A program made the translations under genes and the position numbers. A model generated the notes under the pieces. That model did not search any database. It had not been told where the DNA came from and saw only the letters and a program-made list of their open reading frames with translations. Shown here piece by piece: positions 1 through 11,540 of a DNA stretch of 64,000 bases (the first letter of the stretch is position 1; each line of letters opens with the position of its first letter). The stretch spans positions 496,001-560,000 of the forward strand of contig JAHDVF020000001.1 in assembly GCA_022606425.2 (NCBI GenBank), read 5' to 3'. The DNA is from Lepidostoma basale. Lineage: Eukaryota > Arthropoda > Insecta > Trichoptera > Lepidostomatidae.

Positions 1-90
1 TTAACACGTATTACGCTGTGGCAGTCATATGTGACTGCCATCAATTGTTACCGATACGCTGTAGCAGTCATGTGTGACAACCGTTTAATT
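1..90. repeat. two copies of a hairpin-bearing direct repeat
   Basis: TACGCTGTGGCAGTCATATG near position 12 recurs, slightly diverged, near 53 (ACGCTGTAGCAGTCATGTG). The first copy contains the palindrome GGCAGTCATATGTGACTGCC. A third GTGGCAGTCAATG is near 196. Confidence 0.55.
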
Positions 91-1084
91 AAGTAAAGGT
101 CCACAAGCGCCGTCAGTCACGCGTTAACGGAGTTTTAATAATATAATATGGTTAAGTTAAAATGGCTTTTTACACCGGAATCCTGAAAAGTTTCGTGGCA
201 GTCAATGTTTTAACACTATGTCATAGCGTTGATCAACTGGAAGGGTAGTAACATTAACTAGAACCAGTTTCTATATATTTTAATTAAAATAAAAACAAAA
301 ACACATTCGTTTCAGCGATGTATAAAACTATATCTTCAGAAATAACGTATAACTAAATTAAAATTAATGAAACACCATAGTCATAACTCAAATATTCCGG
401 CTGATGTTTTCCGTGGTTTCTTCAGCTAAGTCAAATGTCGGAGCATATACAGATACCCGTGGACCAGCTTAGTTTGCTCACCTAAAGTTTTTCTAAGCTC
501 ACCTAAAGGATTAGATAGATTAAAATAAATATTAATTGGATTACAGAATAAAATAATCATTTATTTATTTATATAATACACAAATGAGACATAACAAACG
601 AAAAACATTTAGGCGACACATTTGGACACAAAACGGTGTAACAAAATAAAACAACGACATGAAACCAAAAAATTCTACATATCAGAAGGAACCTAAATAT
701 GTCGACGTCAGTGAGGTAGTAAGTCTTTCCAGAATTTGTAATATATTTTTTATAAACACCGCCTCACTGACATTGAAAATGTCCAAATCCGAGACGATTA
801 GATTCAATCAAAATATAAATAGGCAAAACCCCGCATGTCATCAAGAAAGAGTACGAAAATATTTTTAATACAAGAGAGCGAAAAAGAAATCTTACATTCT
901 TTCCGAAAGTAATTCGAAAAATTCTAAATGCACACGATGCGCATGCCCGTCGATGTTTCTGGACTATTTTGTTTTTTGTTCTGAATATTGTTGCATCGCA
1001 GTAGTGTAGAAATAAAAGGAGAACAATTTGGTGATGTCAATTGTGAATTTTTTTATTAAAAATTAAAACTTATTTTCTAGAATT
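91..1084. other. no gene seen
   Basis: AT-rich intergenic sequence. The only open frame of note (659-868) has no family features. Confidence 0.4.
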
Positions 1085-1245
1085 CGGGTGGTGGTCTAGG
1101 GGATAGAACGCTTGGCTCCTGATCCAAGAGACATGGGTTCAAGCCTGGACACGCCCAGATTCCTTCTTCATAATAATGAGGTATTTTCTGCTCACATTGA
1201 AGATTGTAAAATGAATTCTAATATCAAAAGTCTTTTTTCAAAAAA
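1085..1245 (+). repeat. tRNA-derived SINE
   Basis: The head resembles a tRNA: A box TGGTCTAGGGG, anticodon-type stem CTTGG/CCAAG, B box GGGTTCAAGCC. A shared body follows (ATTCCTTCTTCATAATAATG, then a stretch ending near CTAATA). A second copy on the minus strand at 28903-29082 shares head and body, which marks a SINE rather than a tRNA gene. Confidence 0.85.
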
Positions 1246-1556
1246 AATAATAAATGGTGGAAAATCTTTACTTCCGTGATTATTTCACGGGTTACAACTA
1301 ATATAATATAATAATATTATATATAGTAATATCCTTGAGCTACACAACAGCAACCATAATAGTAAATAAGGCAGTAAAGAAAAAAACTGGTTTCGTCTTA
1401 TAAAGAGTGAGACACTCATTAATCAGAAAGTTTAAATTGTTTATGATTTTAAATTCTTTAATATTAAAATCATAAATCATACATTTTCCAATAGCAGCTA
1501 CACGCAATTGTTCAGATACAGATTTGCTCATAACATCCGATTAACAAGAGACAGTG

Positions 1557-1668
1557 CAGTGGGGATTATCTCCCGGGGATGCGCCGCACCCCTCGAGAGG
1601 GAGGAGGGGCGAGGCGGTCCCAGGGGCGCCGTCCCCCGCCCCCACACGGGGCCCGTTAGATTGTAACC
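1557..1668. other. GC-rich islet of unknown origin
   Basis: About 110 bp of strongly GC-rich sequence (GGGGATGCGCCGCACCCC, CGCCGTCCCCCGCCCCC) with sharp borders in AT-rich DNA. It could be a rearranged rDNA fragment or a transferred GC-rich piece. I cannot identify it. The open frame through it is probably incidental. Confidence 0.5.
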
Positions 1669-2238
1669 CACAAGTTTATCGGCTTCTCTGGGCCACCAAA
1701 TTCACAGATTCTTGCCAAAGTTTTCGGATATCGTATTCAAAAAGTTTCTTGAAATGTCTACTTGAGAAATGTTTTTAAAAGATGATGCATAATTTTAAAG
1801 ACCACACTTTGAATTCAAAATACGAGTATGTACCTTATTTCACAAAAAAGAAATTGAATATCAAAAATACTGAATATGTCGTGAATTAAAAAAAAAAAGT
1901 TAGTCTATGAGGCATCCTCCCGGTAATTGGGTATCAACTGGAAACTGTATCATACACAATTTGAAATGTACACAACGAGGTATGGAAATACTAAGAAAAG
2001 GGAAAATAGAACGGGCTAAGAAAATACCCAATATCATATAGCACCCAAAGACATCTTTCGGACAACCAATTTCGGTTGTCCGAAACATGTCTATGTAATT
2101 TTAATTTTTTAATGTAAGTGTTGTATAAATAAAGTGTATAAAAAAAGGAAAAGAGACATAATTTATTTATTTATATATTTATTAAGGGTAACATACAGCA
2201 ATATTAATAACACATACCTGTATATCAAATAAATACTA
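1669..2238. other. no gene; partial fold-back remnant
   Basis: It contains the hairpin GGACAACC/GGTTGTCC followed by GAAACATGTC near 2058-2092 and a diverged arm related to the 8879-9062 fold-back. The rest is unassigned. Confidence 0.45.
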
Positions 2239-2470
2239 CAGGGGAAAAACAATGAATGTCAGAAGAAAGTTAATTTGAATAAATTGAGAATAAAGCTAAT
2301 CAAAGTCTATACATTTCTTAGCAATTAGCAATCGATTATCTAGCCATAGTCGATGACACACATGATTTTTAATATGAAAATTTTACTGTGGATAGATACG
2401 TACAAATGCCGCTAGATGGCATTATTACATTTATTTTGAATTTTAACTGACATTCCTTGTTTTTCCCCTG
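2239..2470. mobile_element. MITE with 24-bp TIRs and TA duplication
   Basis: The ends are CAGGGGAAAAACAATGAATG and its inverted partner CATTCCTTGTTTTTCCCCTG, flanked by TA at 2237-2238 and 2471-2472. It is 232 bp and non-coding. Confidence 0.85.
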
Positions 2471-2824
2471 TAGTTTTCAAATAAAATCAATTTATGTTCC
2501 CAAAAGATATTAAAAACAACAATTATAGTTTAAGGCATCTATTGAGAACAGGCAAAACATAATAAATAATGTAATAAAATATTTAGAATAATTAAAGTAA
2601 GGCCAATTACATGCTACCACAAATATAAAATAATAATTAACAGTTAACAAATGACAGTGTGAAACGAGATTAAAGTTAAACTAAGACAAAATGAGGCTAG
2701 ACATAATACATGTATTTAAGAGTTAAAATACGAATAGTACAGGAAATAAAAAATAAAATAGAATTAATAAGTCAAAAAAGTATTTCATAATAGTAATGCA
2801 GTGGAACTAAACTAAAACTAACTT

Positions 2825-3330
2825 ACCATCACGCCATCACCCCGGAGGGGTAGGCAGAAAGAATGGAACGCCACACTGTTCTGTCCTGACATAATTCTCT
2901 CGCTTCCTCTACATTCATACATCTTGTCATGCACGCACGTCGATTTCTCCGACTCCTCACGTGACCGTCATTCAATATTTGATTGATTTGATCGTGCCAC
3001 GTTTTCCTCGGCCTTCCTCTATTTCTAGCTCCGTTCACACCGTTTACAAATACCTTCTTTACGATTCTGTCTTCATTCATTATTTCCATGTGTCCAAACC
3101 ATCTTAATGACGCTTTCCTTATTTTGTTCATAACACTTTCATTCGCACCACATTCACTTCTTATACTTGCATTTGTCACTCTATCATATACAGATTTGCC
3201 ACACATTCGTCTTAGAGATCTCATTTCTACTGCATTTATTCTACTTTCATCCTTCTTTTGCCAGTTCCATGCTTCACTTCTATACATAAGGATCACCACA
3301 AGAACACCATTGTGCACTGCCATCATTGTG
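2825..3330 (-). mobile_element. RTE-like LINE tail, 165-aa frame
   Basis: It reads from [20 protein letters not shown] through [31 protein letters not shown] and [16 protein letters not shown] to a TGA at the element end. The 5' edge shows an 18-bp duplication (CATTGTGCACTGCCATC twice). A pogo-like MITE follows directly. Confidence 0.9.
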
Positions 3331-3341
3331 CACTGCCATCA

Positions 3342-3629
3342 CAGTGGAACTATGGATCACGGAAATTGCAAGATTTCAGATATAGCTAGGAAACATTCAT
3401 TGAAATTTTAGTTTTTGATTTTCTTCATACGTACATTTATTCACTTTTATAACAGGCTGCTTCTCTCTAATTGTGTATTTTTGTTTTAATTGGATAGATA
3501 CTTCATATCTTCGTGTGATGGGTATATTTGAAAGCATTTAAAAATACATGTTCTCTGATATAACGAGTAATGCTTATAACGAACAAATTCAGTCGGTCCC
3601 ATCTTCCTCGTATTAACAAAGTTCGACTG
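3342..3629. mobile_element. pogo-like MITE, second copy
   Basis: It starts CAGTGGAACTATGGATCAC and ends ACAAAGTTCGACTG before TA. The body aligns with 55494-55796 (AAACATTCATTGAAATTTTA, GTGATGGGTATATTTG, CCCATCTTCCTCGTA). Confidence 0.75.
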
Positions 3630-3633
3630 TAGG

Positions 3634-5103
3634 TAGGGTCAAAGCACCAATGAATGACCGTTTAAGGTTTAGCTTGTACTGAAATCCATATTAAAGGCAT
3701 TAATTTCAATATTTTAGTGTACAAAATAATAGAAAACAATAAAAAACACATTGACTTCTCTAAATTCTCTAACTTTTTTTATTGAAAAATGAGTATTACT
3801 ATTAAAATTGATATTTCTCTAAAAAAATAGCACAATCACCAGTAATTGACCACTTCAGGTTATATTGATACAATACATAGATTTGTTACATTGTCACATT
3901 ATGAAACACCCTAACATATAAAAATATGTAAATATTCAATGAATTGCACAAGAAATAACATTAAAAAAACACTTACCACAATTTTCCTTATAAAAAACTA
4001 CTAACAATATCAAAACAACAACGGGAAGACGCACTTTTACCGTTTGACAAGGCACAGTTCAAAACTGATAGTTTTGTTTCTTACCAACGTCTCTGCCTAC
4101 CTCTTTTGTCATAGTTTCTTGGGATTAAAGTTTTTTGACTGGACACATAGAGCAATTCTTATTATATTTTGTTTTATTAACCAACGGCCATTTACTGGGG
4201 GGCGGTCAAATACTGGTGCTTCGACTCTATATGCTTTTTACGTATGATTCACTTCTATTGCTGTCTTCTTTTTCACAATCGCGAGTTTAATACGTGCAAC
4301 AAAGAACAACTGATTTTATTGTGATAGTTTTTGCTAGCATTCTATAAAGTTTATATTTAGTGCAGCGCGCGTTTTCTTTTTTTGATATATAAAGATGATA
4401 ATTGAATAATGACCCTACTCGCACTTCCACATTATTGGACATATAAAAACATAAAGGAAAATCTAATAGACTCACTACTTCATTAGAAGTACAATTTATA
4501 CCACGTATTTCTAAAAGAAGTCCATAAAGGCAAATATCTTTCATTATAAATAAATAAACCCGCAGGGATTTATGTACTAGGCGCCTTATAAAATCATAAG
4601 ACAATAAATTTTTATTTGTATTACCTATTAGTTGCTAAACACGGCTGTTTGTGAGGGGTAACAAAAGGTTTTGAACCTCAAGTATGTCAACTGCTTGAGC
4701 TCTAATTACTCAAATGATCTATAGTTTACGTGTTTTGTAACGTCTAAACTTTCTATGATGATTACGCAATGAACAAAGTCAATAAACATAAAGCAATATT
4801 GTAATTAGTAACAAGTTTTGTTTATTTTGTTACGACATCAGCACCGATTGTTTTATTTGCCACGCTGCAGAACCAACCTGCCAATGGTTATGCCTGTGGG
4901 TAGGGCAATCTTATTGTTAAATCGGGTGGCCTCGGAGGTCGACATATTTCGTGACAGTGTGAGTTGCCTCTGGGATGCAATATCAATGTTATGATTCTTT
5001 CTAATTATATGCTTCTCTTATAAATTCTAATAATGTAATTGCTAACGATCTGGAATTATATGTCTGTAATGTTTGTGATTTTTATTAAAATAAATTAAAT
5101 GAC
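3634..5103. other. no gene seen
   Basis: About 1.5 kb of AT-rich sequence. Short open frames near 4044 and 4287 show no family features, and no clear repeat ends were found. Confidence 0.4.
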
Positions 5104-5267
5104 ATAGAGGAAGACCGAGGAAAACGTTATACGATCAAATATTAATTGTCGGCCACGTGAGGGGTCGGAGAATTCGATGTGCGTGCATGACACGATGTAT
5201 GAAGTTAAGGAAGCGAGATAAGTATGCCAGGAAAGAACAATGTGGCTATCTATTATTTTAGTTAGTT
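5104..5267 (+). mobile_element. decayed RTE-like 3' end
   Basis: It aligns with the family from GAGGAAGACCGAGGAAAACG through CGTGCATGACACGATGTATG to TTAGTTAGTTATT, with small deletions. Confidence 0.8.
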
Positions 5268-5310
5268 ATTTTGTTTTTTGTCGTAAAATGAACAAAAGGC
5301 TCACCGATAA

Positions 5311-5640
5311 AGCTCCATGTGACCAAAATGACGATGCTTAGAAGGGCTGGACGCGTAACCCGATTGGATAAAGTCCACAACGATCATATCGGGGGCAGGT
5401 CGCCCATATAAGATTGAAGAAGTCAGATTAAGATTTTTTGGTCACCATATTATATTATAAAATTTGCCCTTCGAATCCCAGCGGTCCAGAGAGGTAAAGG
5501 ATGGTCTTTGACGATATAGGGGTCATCTATCGAGGCCACTCTCAAGAAATATGGACTCAACAGAGAGCAGATCTAAGACAGAAATTCCTGGAGAAATCAT
5601 TTTAGGAAGGCAGTCGTGAAGTGAAAAACCTAATGAACAA
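5311..5640 (+). mobile_element. LINE tail with VTRLDKV...GLNREQ motifs
   Basis: Across several stops the plus strand reads MLRRAGRVTRLDKVHNDHI, then ALRIPAVQRGKG and KYGLNREQI, DRNSWR. This is a recognisable C-terminal tail of a non-LTR ORF2, different from the RTE-like family above. Confidence 0.7.
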
Positions 5641-5884
5641 GATAACGTTCATACTGTTCTTCGCTTAAAGCTCTCAAATCTGTGTTGGAAAAAAGTCTAT
5701 GTGTGAATTCAAAAAGTGATTTTTTTAATGGCATTATGCAACTCATGTAACAACCCATACACTATAATCATCTATTACTGGCTTTATTTGGGCTTTTAGC
5801 GTAAACGTTTTGATGTTATTATGGTGGTTTTTACAACCACGATGCTTCGTGAATGCCATTAATAATGAAATGTTCTTCTTATTA

Positions 5885-6180
5885 TTATTAGTTAAGGTCA
5901 TATGACGGTGAGCTATTATGGGATGATGAGATCCAGCCATCCCTCCATCTCTTCGGCAGCCTTCTTGGTAGTCTCTTACTGCTGGATTTTTTATCTTTAT
6001 CAATTTTTACAATTTTGTAACCTCCATGCGGTCTACATGATCGCTCCATAGGCGCCTTCTGCTTCTTCCCCATCTTAATATATCTTCAACACCACAGACA
6101 GATCTTATTTTCTCATTTCTGATCCAATCTCTGAGGGTTCTGACTGCGATGGAGCGTAGGGTTCACATTTCTACTACTCT
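5885..6180 (-). mobile_element. LINE tail (WGRSRRRLWSDHV type)
   Basis: The minus strand reads IRNEKIRSVCGVEDILRWGR, SRRRLWSDHVDRME and, after a frameshift, LPKRWRDGWISSS, with an AAT/AAG-rich 3' tail. It is the same family as 19431-19975 and 7605-7990. Confidence 0.75.
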
Positions 6181-6249
6181 GAGAATATTACTGCATGTAT
6201 AGTTTTTTTGGTACTTAGTGCCTATTTTACTTCAACCATTCAATTATTA

Positions 6250-6530
6250 CTTACTTACTTCCTTTGGCCAAACAACTCTTGAAGAGTTTTAACCTCCTTG
6301 ATGATTTTCCACCAAGCTTCTCGATCCAACATTGTCTATTAGGCGCTGTCTAGGCCTTCCTAGAAGTCTTACTCCAGTCGTTCTAGACGCGTACAGGACC
6401 TTGATTGCTCTGGTCTCTTCGGCTCGGCATACGTGCCCAATCCATGCTAGGCGACCGGCTCTCACAGTGCTCGTTATAAGTGGCTCCTGGGTCATCGTAC
6501 TTGATTGGTCCTATGTCTCCTAGTTCCCGC
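6250..6530 (-). mobile_element. LINE tail (AWIGHVCRAEETRA type)
   Basis: The frame reads LITSTVRAGRLAWIGHVCRA, EETRAIKVLYASRTTGVRLL and GRPRQR. It has the generic LINE C-terminal pattern and is a separate family from its neighbours. Confidence 0.65.
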
Positions 6531-6542
6531 TGCAACACCGGG

Positions 6543-6632
6543 TCCGGTAGAATTCAATTATTGACACATTGGCATTGTTGGAATTCAATTATTGCCACCG
6601 GTAGAATTCAATTACTGGCACATTTGAATTTA
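6543..6632. repeat. short tandem repeat, three units
   Basis: GGTAGAATTCAATTATTG-like units occur three times (near 6545, 6578 and 6600) with period about 25-30 bp. The function is unknown. Confidence 0.7.
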
Positions 6633-7218
6633 ATTTTTTAGCTTGATTTTAATTTTACACCTGTTCTTAAGTGCTTGTTTCAAACTTTATACAAAAGTTT
6701 TTATCGTTCTACCGATAGTGAAGGTTTTCCTTCGAATCATGTCGAGATAAAGCCAAATGTGTAAAAAGCAGTGTTTTAATTAGTTAAAAAGATTTTTTTA
6801 TTCACGTCAGATGAGAAATCAGAGATGATTTTTTTGTTTACTAAATATAGAATAATATTATTTGATGTTCATTTAGGTCCACGTATTTGATAAGTTGTGT
6901 ATAGGTATAATGGATAATGCATTTGTTCAGGTTGAGGATTAAGTTTTTTTCTTTGTGCATTACGTTTTTGTATTATCGCTTTTCCTTATCATTGTGATAA
7001 AATGAGTCTTTCTGGAAAATCCTGAAATGTTATTTAATGAAAACAATGTTTATCTCCAATACTTATCTGCGATCAATTTTTATTGATATTTTCAAGTTTA
7101 TTGGACGGTAGAATGCCTTTTCATGTAGAATCTATACCTAATTTATTGCTGTACCTATACGTGCATCTGAAATGCTGATGAGTGAATGAGAATGAGAGCC
7201 GAGGAAATAAGGAGTAAC
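6633..7218. other. no gene seen
   Basis: AT-rich intergenic sequence with no supported feature. Confidence 0.4.
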
Positions 7219-7345
7219 CAAATGAATAGCTGAAGTAAAATAGACACCAAGTACAAAAAAACATATATGTAGTTTCGTTTTATATGCCATATAAAACGAA
7301 ATTTTTTGTAGGTTGCGCCTATTTTACTTCAATCTTTCAAATATG
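7219..7345. repeat. short fold-back element
   Basis: Arms of about 55 bp face each other: TGAAGTAAAATAG...TTCGTTTTATATG and CATATAAAACGAA...CTATTTTACTTCA. Half of the same sequence recurs near 6211-6240. Confidence 0.8.
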
Positions 7346-7604
7346 CTATATGAAGGAATAAGTTTTTGGTGGTTAAAAATCCACTTCGAACTTCTTAACA
7401 AAGCGATGTGATTGTTAATTTGTTAGTTTGTAAACCTTTTAACCCACAATATCGAGTGAGACTCGTGGTAAGAAATTCTGACTAAAAACAAGAAACGTGA
7501 GCCTGGCTCTTATTAATTCACGTCACACGCAACTTATCATGATTAAAGATTAGAAAAAGATACAAAACAAAAACATGCAGAAGGAGAGTAAATACGAATT
7601 TACC

Positions 7605-7990
7605 AAATCTGCCTTCGACCTATAATGACATATGGAATTGAGACGAGAATTGCACCATCAAAACAAAAAGTTTCCTAAGAACCACATATGTGGGAACTCT
7701 CTGATCCATTGACGGAATGATACCCCGAAACAATGAGAAATTCCAAAATAAGAAAGATGTCGAAGTGCGATGGGGAATACTGAAAAGACGTTACTGGGGA
7801 GATTATGTGGAGAGAGTGTGTTCTCAAAGAATGATAAATAAAGCGGTCAATAAAGACCTCCAGGAAAAACACTCAAAAGATGGCGAGATAGTTGGATATT
7901 TACATCCCAGGAACTGGTTCCTAGAAATAACAGGGCACTGTACTAAATACACCAGAAGCAAAAGAAGAATAATACTACGTTGTTGTGTGT
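7605..7990 (+). mobile_element. decayed LINE tail (RRYWGDYVERV type)
   Basis: Pieces read RPIMTYGIETRI, then RNSKIRK and ILKRRYWGDYVERVCSQRM, followed by an AAG/AAT-rich end. It aligns with the family at 19431-19975 but is more diverged. Confidence 0.65.
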
Positions 7991-8878
7991 TTTTTAAACA
8001 TATTAAATTAAAACGAAGCATTAATGTATTAATTAATTTGCACATGTTAGAGGACATAGCATTAACTGACCTTCTGATCGTTGACCTTTCTGTAGCGCCA
8101 TCGAGATTTATAGAATAAGAGGTTACATACAGTGAAGAAGGTTCTGGAATAATCCATTGTGACCACAATGGCACAATCAAGGGCCGTAAGAACAACAAGG
8201 AATGATTTACTTCAAGGAATCAGACATGGACAATCAAGCAGTCCATTTCTCAAGAATCATCAGAAACTCAGAGAGTAACAGATCAAAAGGCCCAAATCAA
8301 AAAAGAGAGGAAGATTAATACTATACCAGCCATGAATATGTTCTCATCACAATAATACAAATGATTGGATGATATACCAAGATGGTAATTGCGTGTTATG
8401 ATTGGTAATAAAAGCAAAGCTCAGCGTTTTTCTGTTGGACATAATGTACATTTATTTCTGAGTTACTATATACCTATAACTGCCTACCTGCTGGAGCAAG
8501 GTTTGGTATATTGGTACCCCCCACAATCTCACCACAGCCGATGAAGCGGGAAACCACTTGGCATCGTGACAAACCAACTGAGACTTCGGGGTTATGTTCT
8601 AACGGTGAATATTTTATTACTTTCCAAATTCTTCTCTATCGATAATAATTCGTCACTGCTATGGGTTCAATAACTTTGACGCTGATCAGTTTCCTTAATA
8701 CAAACAGTATTTTTTTAGTAAATGTCCATGCATTCTAGCATCAAAAAATGTTTGATCAATCTAACCCTCTTCATTGAATTATGAACAAAGAATTTGTTTT
8801 ACTCTTATTATGAAAATCTACAAAAACATAAAAAATAAAAACTCTAAATATGAAATATTTCTTATTTGAAATATTTTG
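7991..8878. other. no gene seen
   Basis: AT-rich intergenic DNA; nothing recognisable on either strand. Confidence 0.4.
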
Positions 8879-9062
8879 TATACAACACTCACGTTTATTT
8901 AAAAAAAAACTTAAAATTAAATATCTAACATGCTTCGGACTAGCCAGCCTTTCATCAGTGATACCTATTATATAAATATTAGTTAAATACTTAAATTAAT
9001 ATAGTGGTTAGTCCGAAACATGTTTGATATTAATTTTTTTAAATAAATGTGAGTGTTGTGTA
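8879..9062. repeat. fold-back element with hammerhead-like core
   Basis: Arms of about 62 bp: TACAACACTCACGTTTATTT on the left, AAATAAATGTGAGTGTTGTG on the right. On the minus strand, 8958-8928 reads CTGATGA, a 4-bp GGCU/AGUC stem, then CGAAGCATGT, a hammerhead core with one change (GAAG for GAAA). The right arm keeps CCGAAACATGT. Confidence 0.75.
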
Positions 9063-9091
9063 CACAGTATGTAAAAAAAGAAACATTAAAC

Positions 9092-9272
9092 ATGGCATGA
9101 CCAAATAAATCAAATTTTAAAGGTGGGTCATGTCAGAAGCCGAAAGAATCGATGTACGTGTATGACTCGCTGTATGAATGTGGAGGAAGCTAGAGAGGTA
9201 TGTCAGGATAGAGTAGTGTGGCGGTCGATTCTCTCCGCCTACCCCTGCGGGGAAACGGCGTGATGGTTTGTT
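9092..9272 (+). mobile_element. RTE-like 3' end
   Basis: It runs from CATGACCAAATAAATCAAAT to CTACCCCTGCGGGGAAACGG and CGTGATGGTTTGTT. It belongs to the subgroup ending in TTTGTT rather than TTAG repeats. Confidence 0.85.
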
Positions 9273-9319
9273 TCTATCATCTACAATACAAAGTTATAGC
9301 GAACATAGAAAAAACTCTA

Positions 9320-9432
9320 AATATTAATTAATTTAAATGAAAATTTCTGCTTTCTAACAGTTTTATTATGATATATATTATGGGTATGACATGTTTCGCT
9401 CTTGCTAAGGCTTATAAGGCATCAAAATATAA
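9320..9432 (-). repeat. fold-back remnant with GAAACATGTC core
   Basis: The minus strand reads TTGATGC, a stem-forming segment with CCTTAGCAAG, then GCGAAACATGTCATACCC. It matches the layout of the 56.4-kb fold-back (GGCGAAATATGTCATTCCC). Only part of the element is left. Confidence 0.55.
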
Positions 9433-9465
9433 TAAATCTCATGAAAATGAACGTTTTTATATATA

Positions 9466-9590
9466 TTTACGTTCAAGTAACATTTTTTTTAAATTTATTA
9501 ACATTTATTTACGTTCAACTAAAATTTTTTAAATTTATTAACATTTATTTACGTTCAAGTAACATTTTTTTAATATTTCAAAAGCCGTAA
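9466..9590. repeat. tandem repeat, 40-42 bp, three units
   Basis: Units start at TTTACGTTCAA (9466, 9508, 9548) and are separated by T-rich AAATTTATTAACATT. They are nearly identical. Confidence 0.9.
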
Positions 9591-9591
9591 T

Positions 9592-10198
9592 TGATAAATC
9601 ACTTTTAAAAATAGGGGCGTACTCCAAAAAAAGAAGTTCTACCAGAAAACGTTTTGATTTAAATACTTATTGACTTAATATTTTACTTAATTTTTTTGGA
9701 ATGTTTTTACCTATCCGATTTTATCTCACGAAATCTCGTATTGCATGTCTACAAATGTCCTCTTTTGCAAGCATCCGCCTGTATCGTTAAGTGTGTATAA
9801 AACGCCCCTAAGTAAATATTATTGCAAGTAATAATTGGATTAATTAAGGCCCCAGATAAAACTATAATTCTCTGTAGGCAGAGCACTCGTTTGTTGGAAC
9901 ACCCCGCCTACAGATTGCGTATCTGCACTGTGTGTACTATTCGTAGATATCTCTAGACTCTTCTATGTAACAGGCTGTTTTAACCAATCCTTGGTGATTG
10001 CGATGTACGAACATATCGTATGTACGTATTCGTACTTCTACATAACAAGAACAATTACCGAATTCAAACGTGACCTCTTTTTTCTTGATATAAATATGTA
10101 CTATGTAATAATATACTAGAATCCATTGGCTTGCTGTTAAAATTACTTTTAAAAAAATATAGGTATAAACTATAGATTTTTTGATATCTTTAAATAAT
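9592..10198. other. no gene seen
   Basis: AT-rich intergenic DNA without supported features. Confidence 0.4.
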
Positions 10199-10199
10199 T

Positions 10200-10415
10200 A
10201 TTTTTACTATTCAAGATGGACTCCCAAAGTCTTAAAGTGGAGGCTACGGGAAAACAAAAGGAGTGTCAGTCGGCCACAGAAGAGGTGGGTCGACGATATT
10301 GTTGTGGTCGCCGGGAAAAAATGGATTGAAGCGGCACAGGATAGAGAAAAATGGAGACAGATGAAAGAGGCCTACATCCAGCAGTGGAGGGAAGGCTAGG
10401 AAGAAGAAGATTATA
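10200..10415 (+). mobile_element. BovB/RTE-type LINE 3' end
   Basis: The frame reads RWTPKVLKWRLRENKRSVSR, PQKRWVDDIVVVAGKKWIEA, AQDREKW and AYIQQWREG to the stop. This is the typical ORF2 C-terminus of this group, with a (GAA)n-type tail. Confidence 0.85.
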
Positions 10416-10472
10416 CAACACGTACAAATCGATAAAAAATATTTGTAAATTAATTTGTAAATAGTTTTTTAT

Positions 10473-10545
10473 ATGTTTTTTTCAACCAGATTTCCTCGTC
10501 TTTTTTTGCGCTTCATCATCTTGGCTTGTCCGGATAAACGACGTT
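10473..10545 (-). repeat. partial copy of the 43.4-kb pogo-like MITE
   Basis: The minus strand shares TTATCCGGACAAGCC and GATGA.GCGCAAAAAAA.GACGAGG with 43396-43460. Only one side of the element is kept. Confidence 0.7.
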
Positions 10546-11284
10546 CTAATGTATTCAAGATCCTTCTGTTTTTGAAATATCAAATTATACTGAAAATATT
10601 TTTTTTTTTTAACGTTAAAACCTATGATATATCGGCGTTTATTCATTTGTTTGCAATGTACGACACTAATAATGCATTATAAGTTATCTCGTTAAATGAG
10701 AAATCCCACTTTAATTATTTTTAGCAAAAAAAAAATAATGTTGTTATTTGAAATTTCACGGCAGAAGTTTATTGTAAAAAATGCTCACTGCCGTCTTCTG
10801 GTCCAAGTGAGCTGCCGAAACCGGCCGTAGTCACAAACATCAGTGGATTTAAACTAAATATATAATACATTTATAAAAAAAAGATTTTTTACAAGAAATA
10901 TATATTTTCATTTTTTTAGCTAGATTGTATAATGTTCACGCGATGCCTTTGCTTTACACATATAAATGACGCAATTAAATTATTATGTCGAGTATATCTA
11001 GGAATAATGAACTACAATTTTAAAAAATCTTTATTATTTTATTGTAATTGGAATGTCAGCGGTAAATTTTAAAAATAACTAAAAAATACTATTATATATA
11101 TAATAATATACACATTACACTAAGTACCTTCGTACGAGAAACATTTTTTATTCAAAATTAAATATTCCGATTGTGATGAGAAAAATACATGTTGCTATAA
11201 AATAAAAAAAAAGCAAATAAAAAATTCTTACAACATAACATAACAAAAAAATATTGTGTATACAAAATAATGAGTGATCATTTT
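10546..11284. other. no gene; one GAAAC-hairpin remnant
   Basis: It includes GTGAGCTGCCGAAACCGGCC near 10807, related to the GCAGCGAGCTGCCGAAA hairpins at 28.85 and 31.5 kb. Otherwise it is AT-rich and unassigned. Confidence 0.4.
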
Positions 11285-11540
11285 AGTTTAGCTGGAAACA
11301 AAATTAATGACGCACTCAAAATCACCACTGCTAGTAGAAAAATATCGACTAAAGCAAATTAGAGTGCCAACTCTTAGGAAGTGAAGCTTGGAGTTGGCAG
11401 AAGTAGGGTAAATATCGTATAAATGACCTCGTTAAGAATAATGTGCGGAAAAACAATGTGTGATAGATTACATTACGAAGATATAAGAAAGATATGAAAG
11501 ACAAATGAGTGCGTCCTAAATAAAATTAAAAAAGGGTTAG
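11285..11540 (+). mobile_element. strongly decayed RTE-like fragment
   Basis: It retains LAGNKINDALK and MCGKTMCDRL-like segments of the family (compare [12 protein letters not shown] at 49.6 kb). It is broken by stops and lacks the 3' end. Confidence 0.65.

Noticed and set aside
1085..1160. functional tRNA gene
   Set aside because: A and B boxes are present, but there is no pairing acceptor stem, and a second copy with the same non-tRNA body shows it is a SINE.
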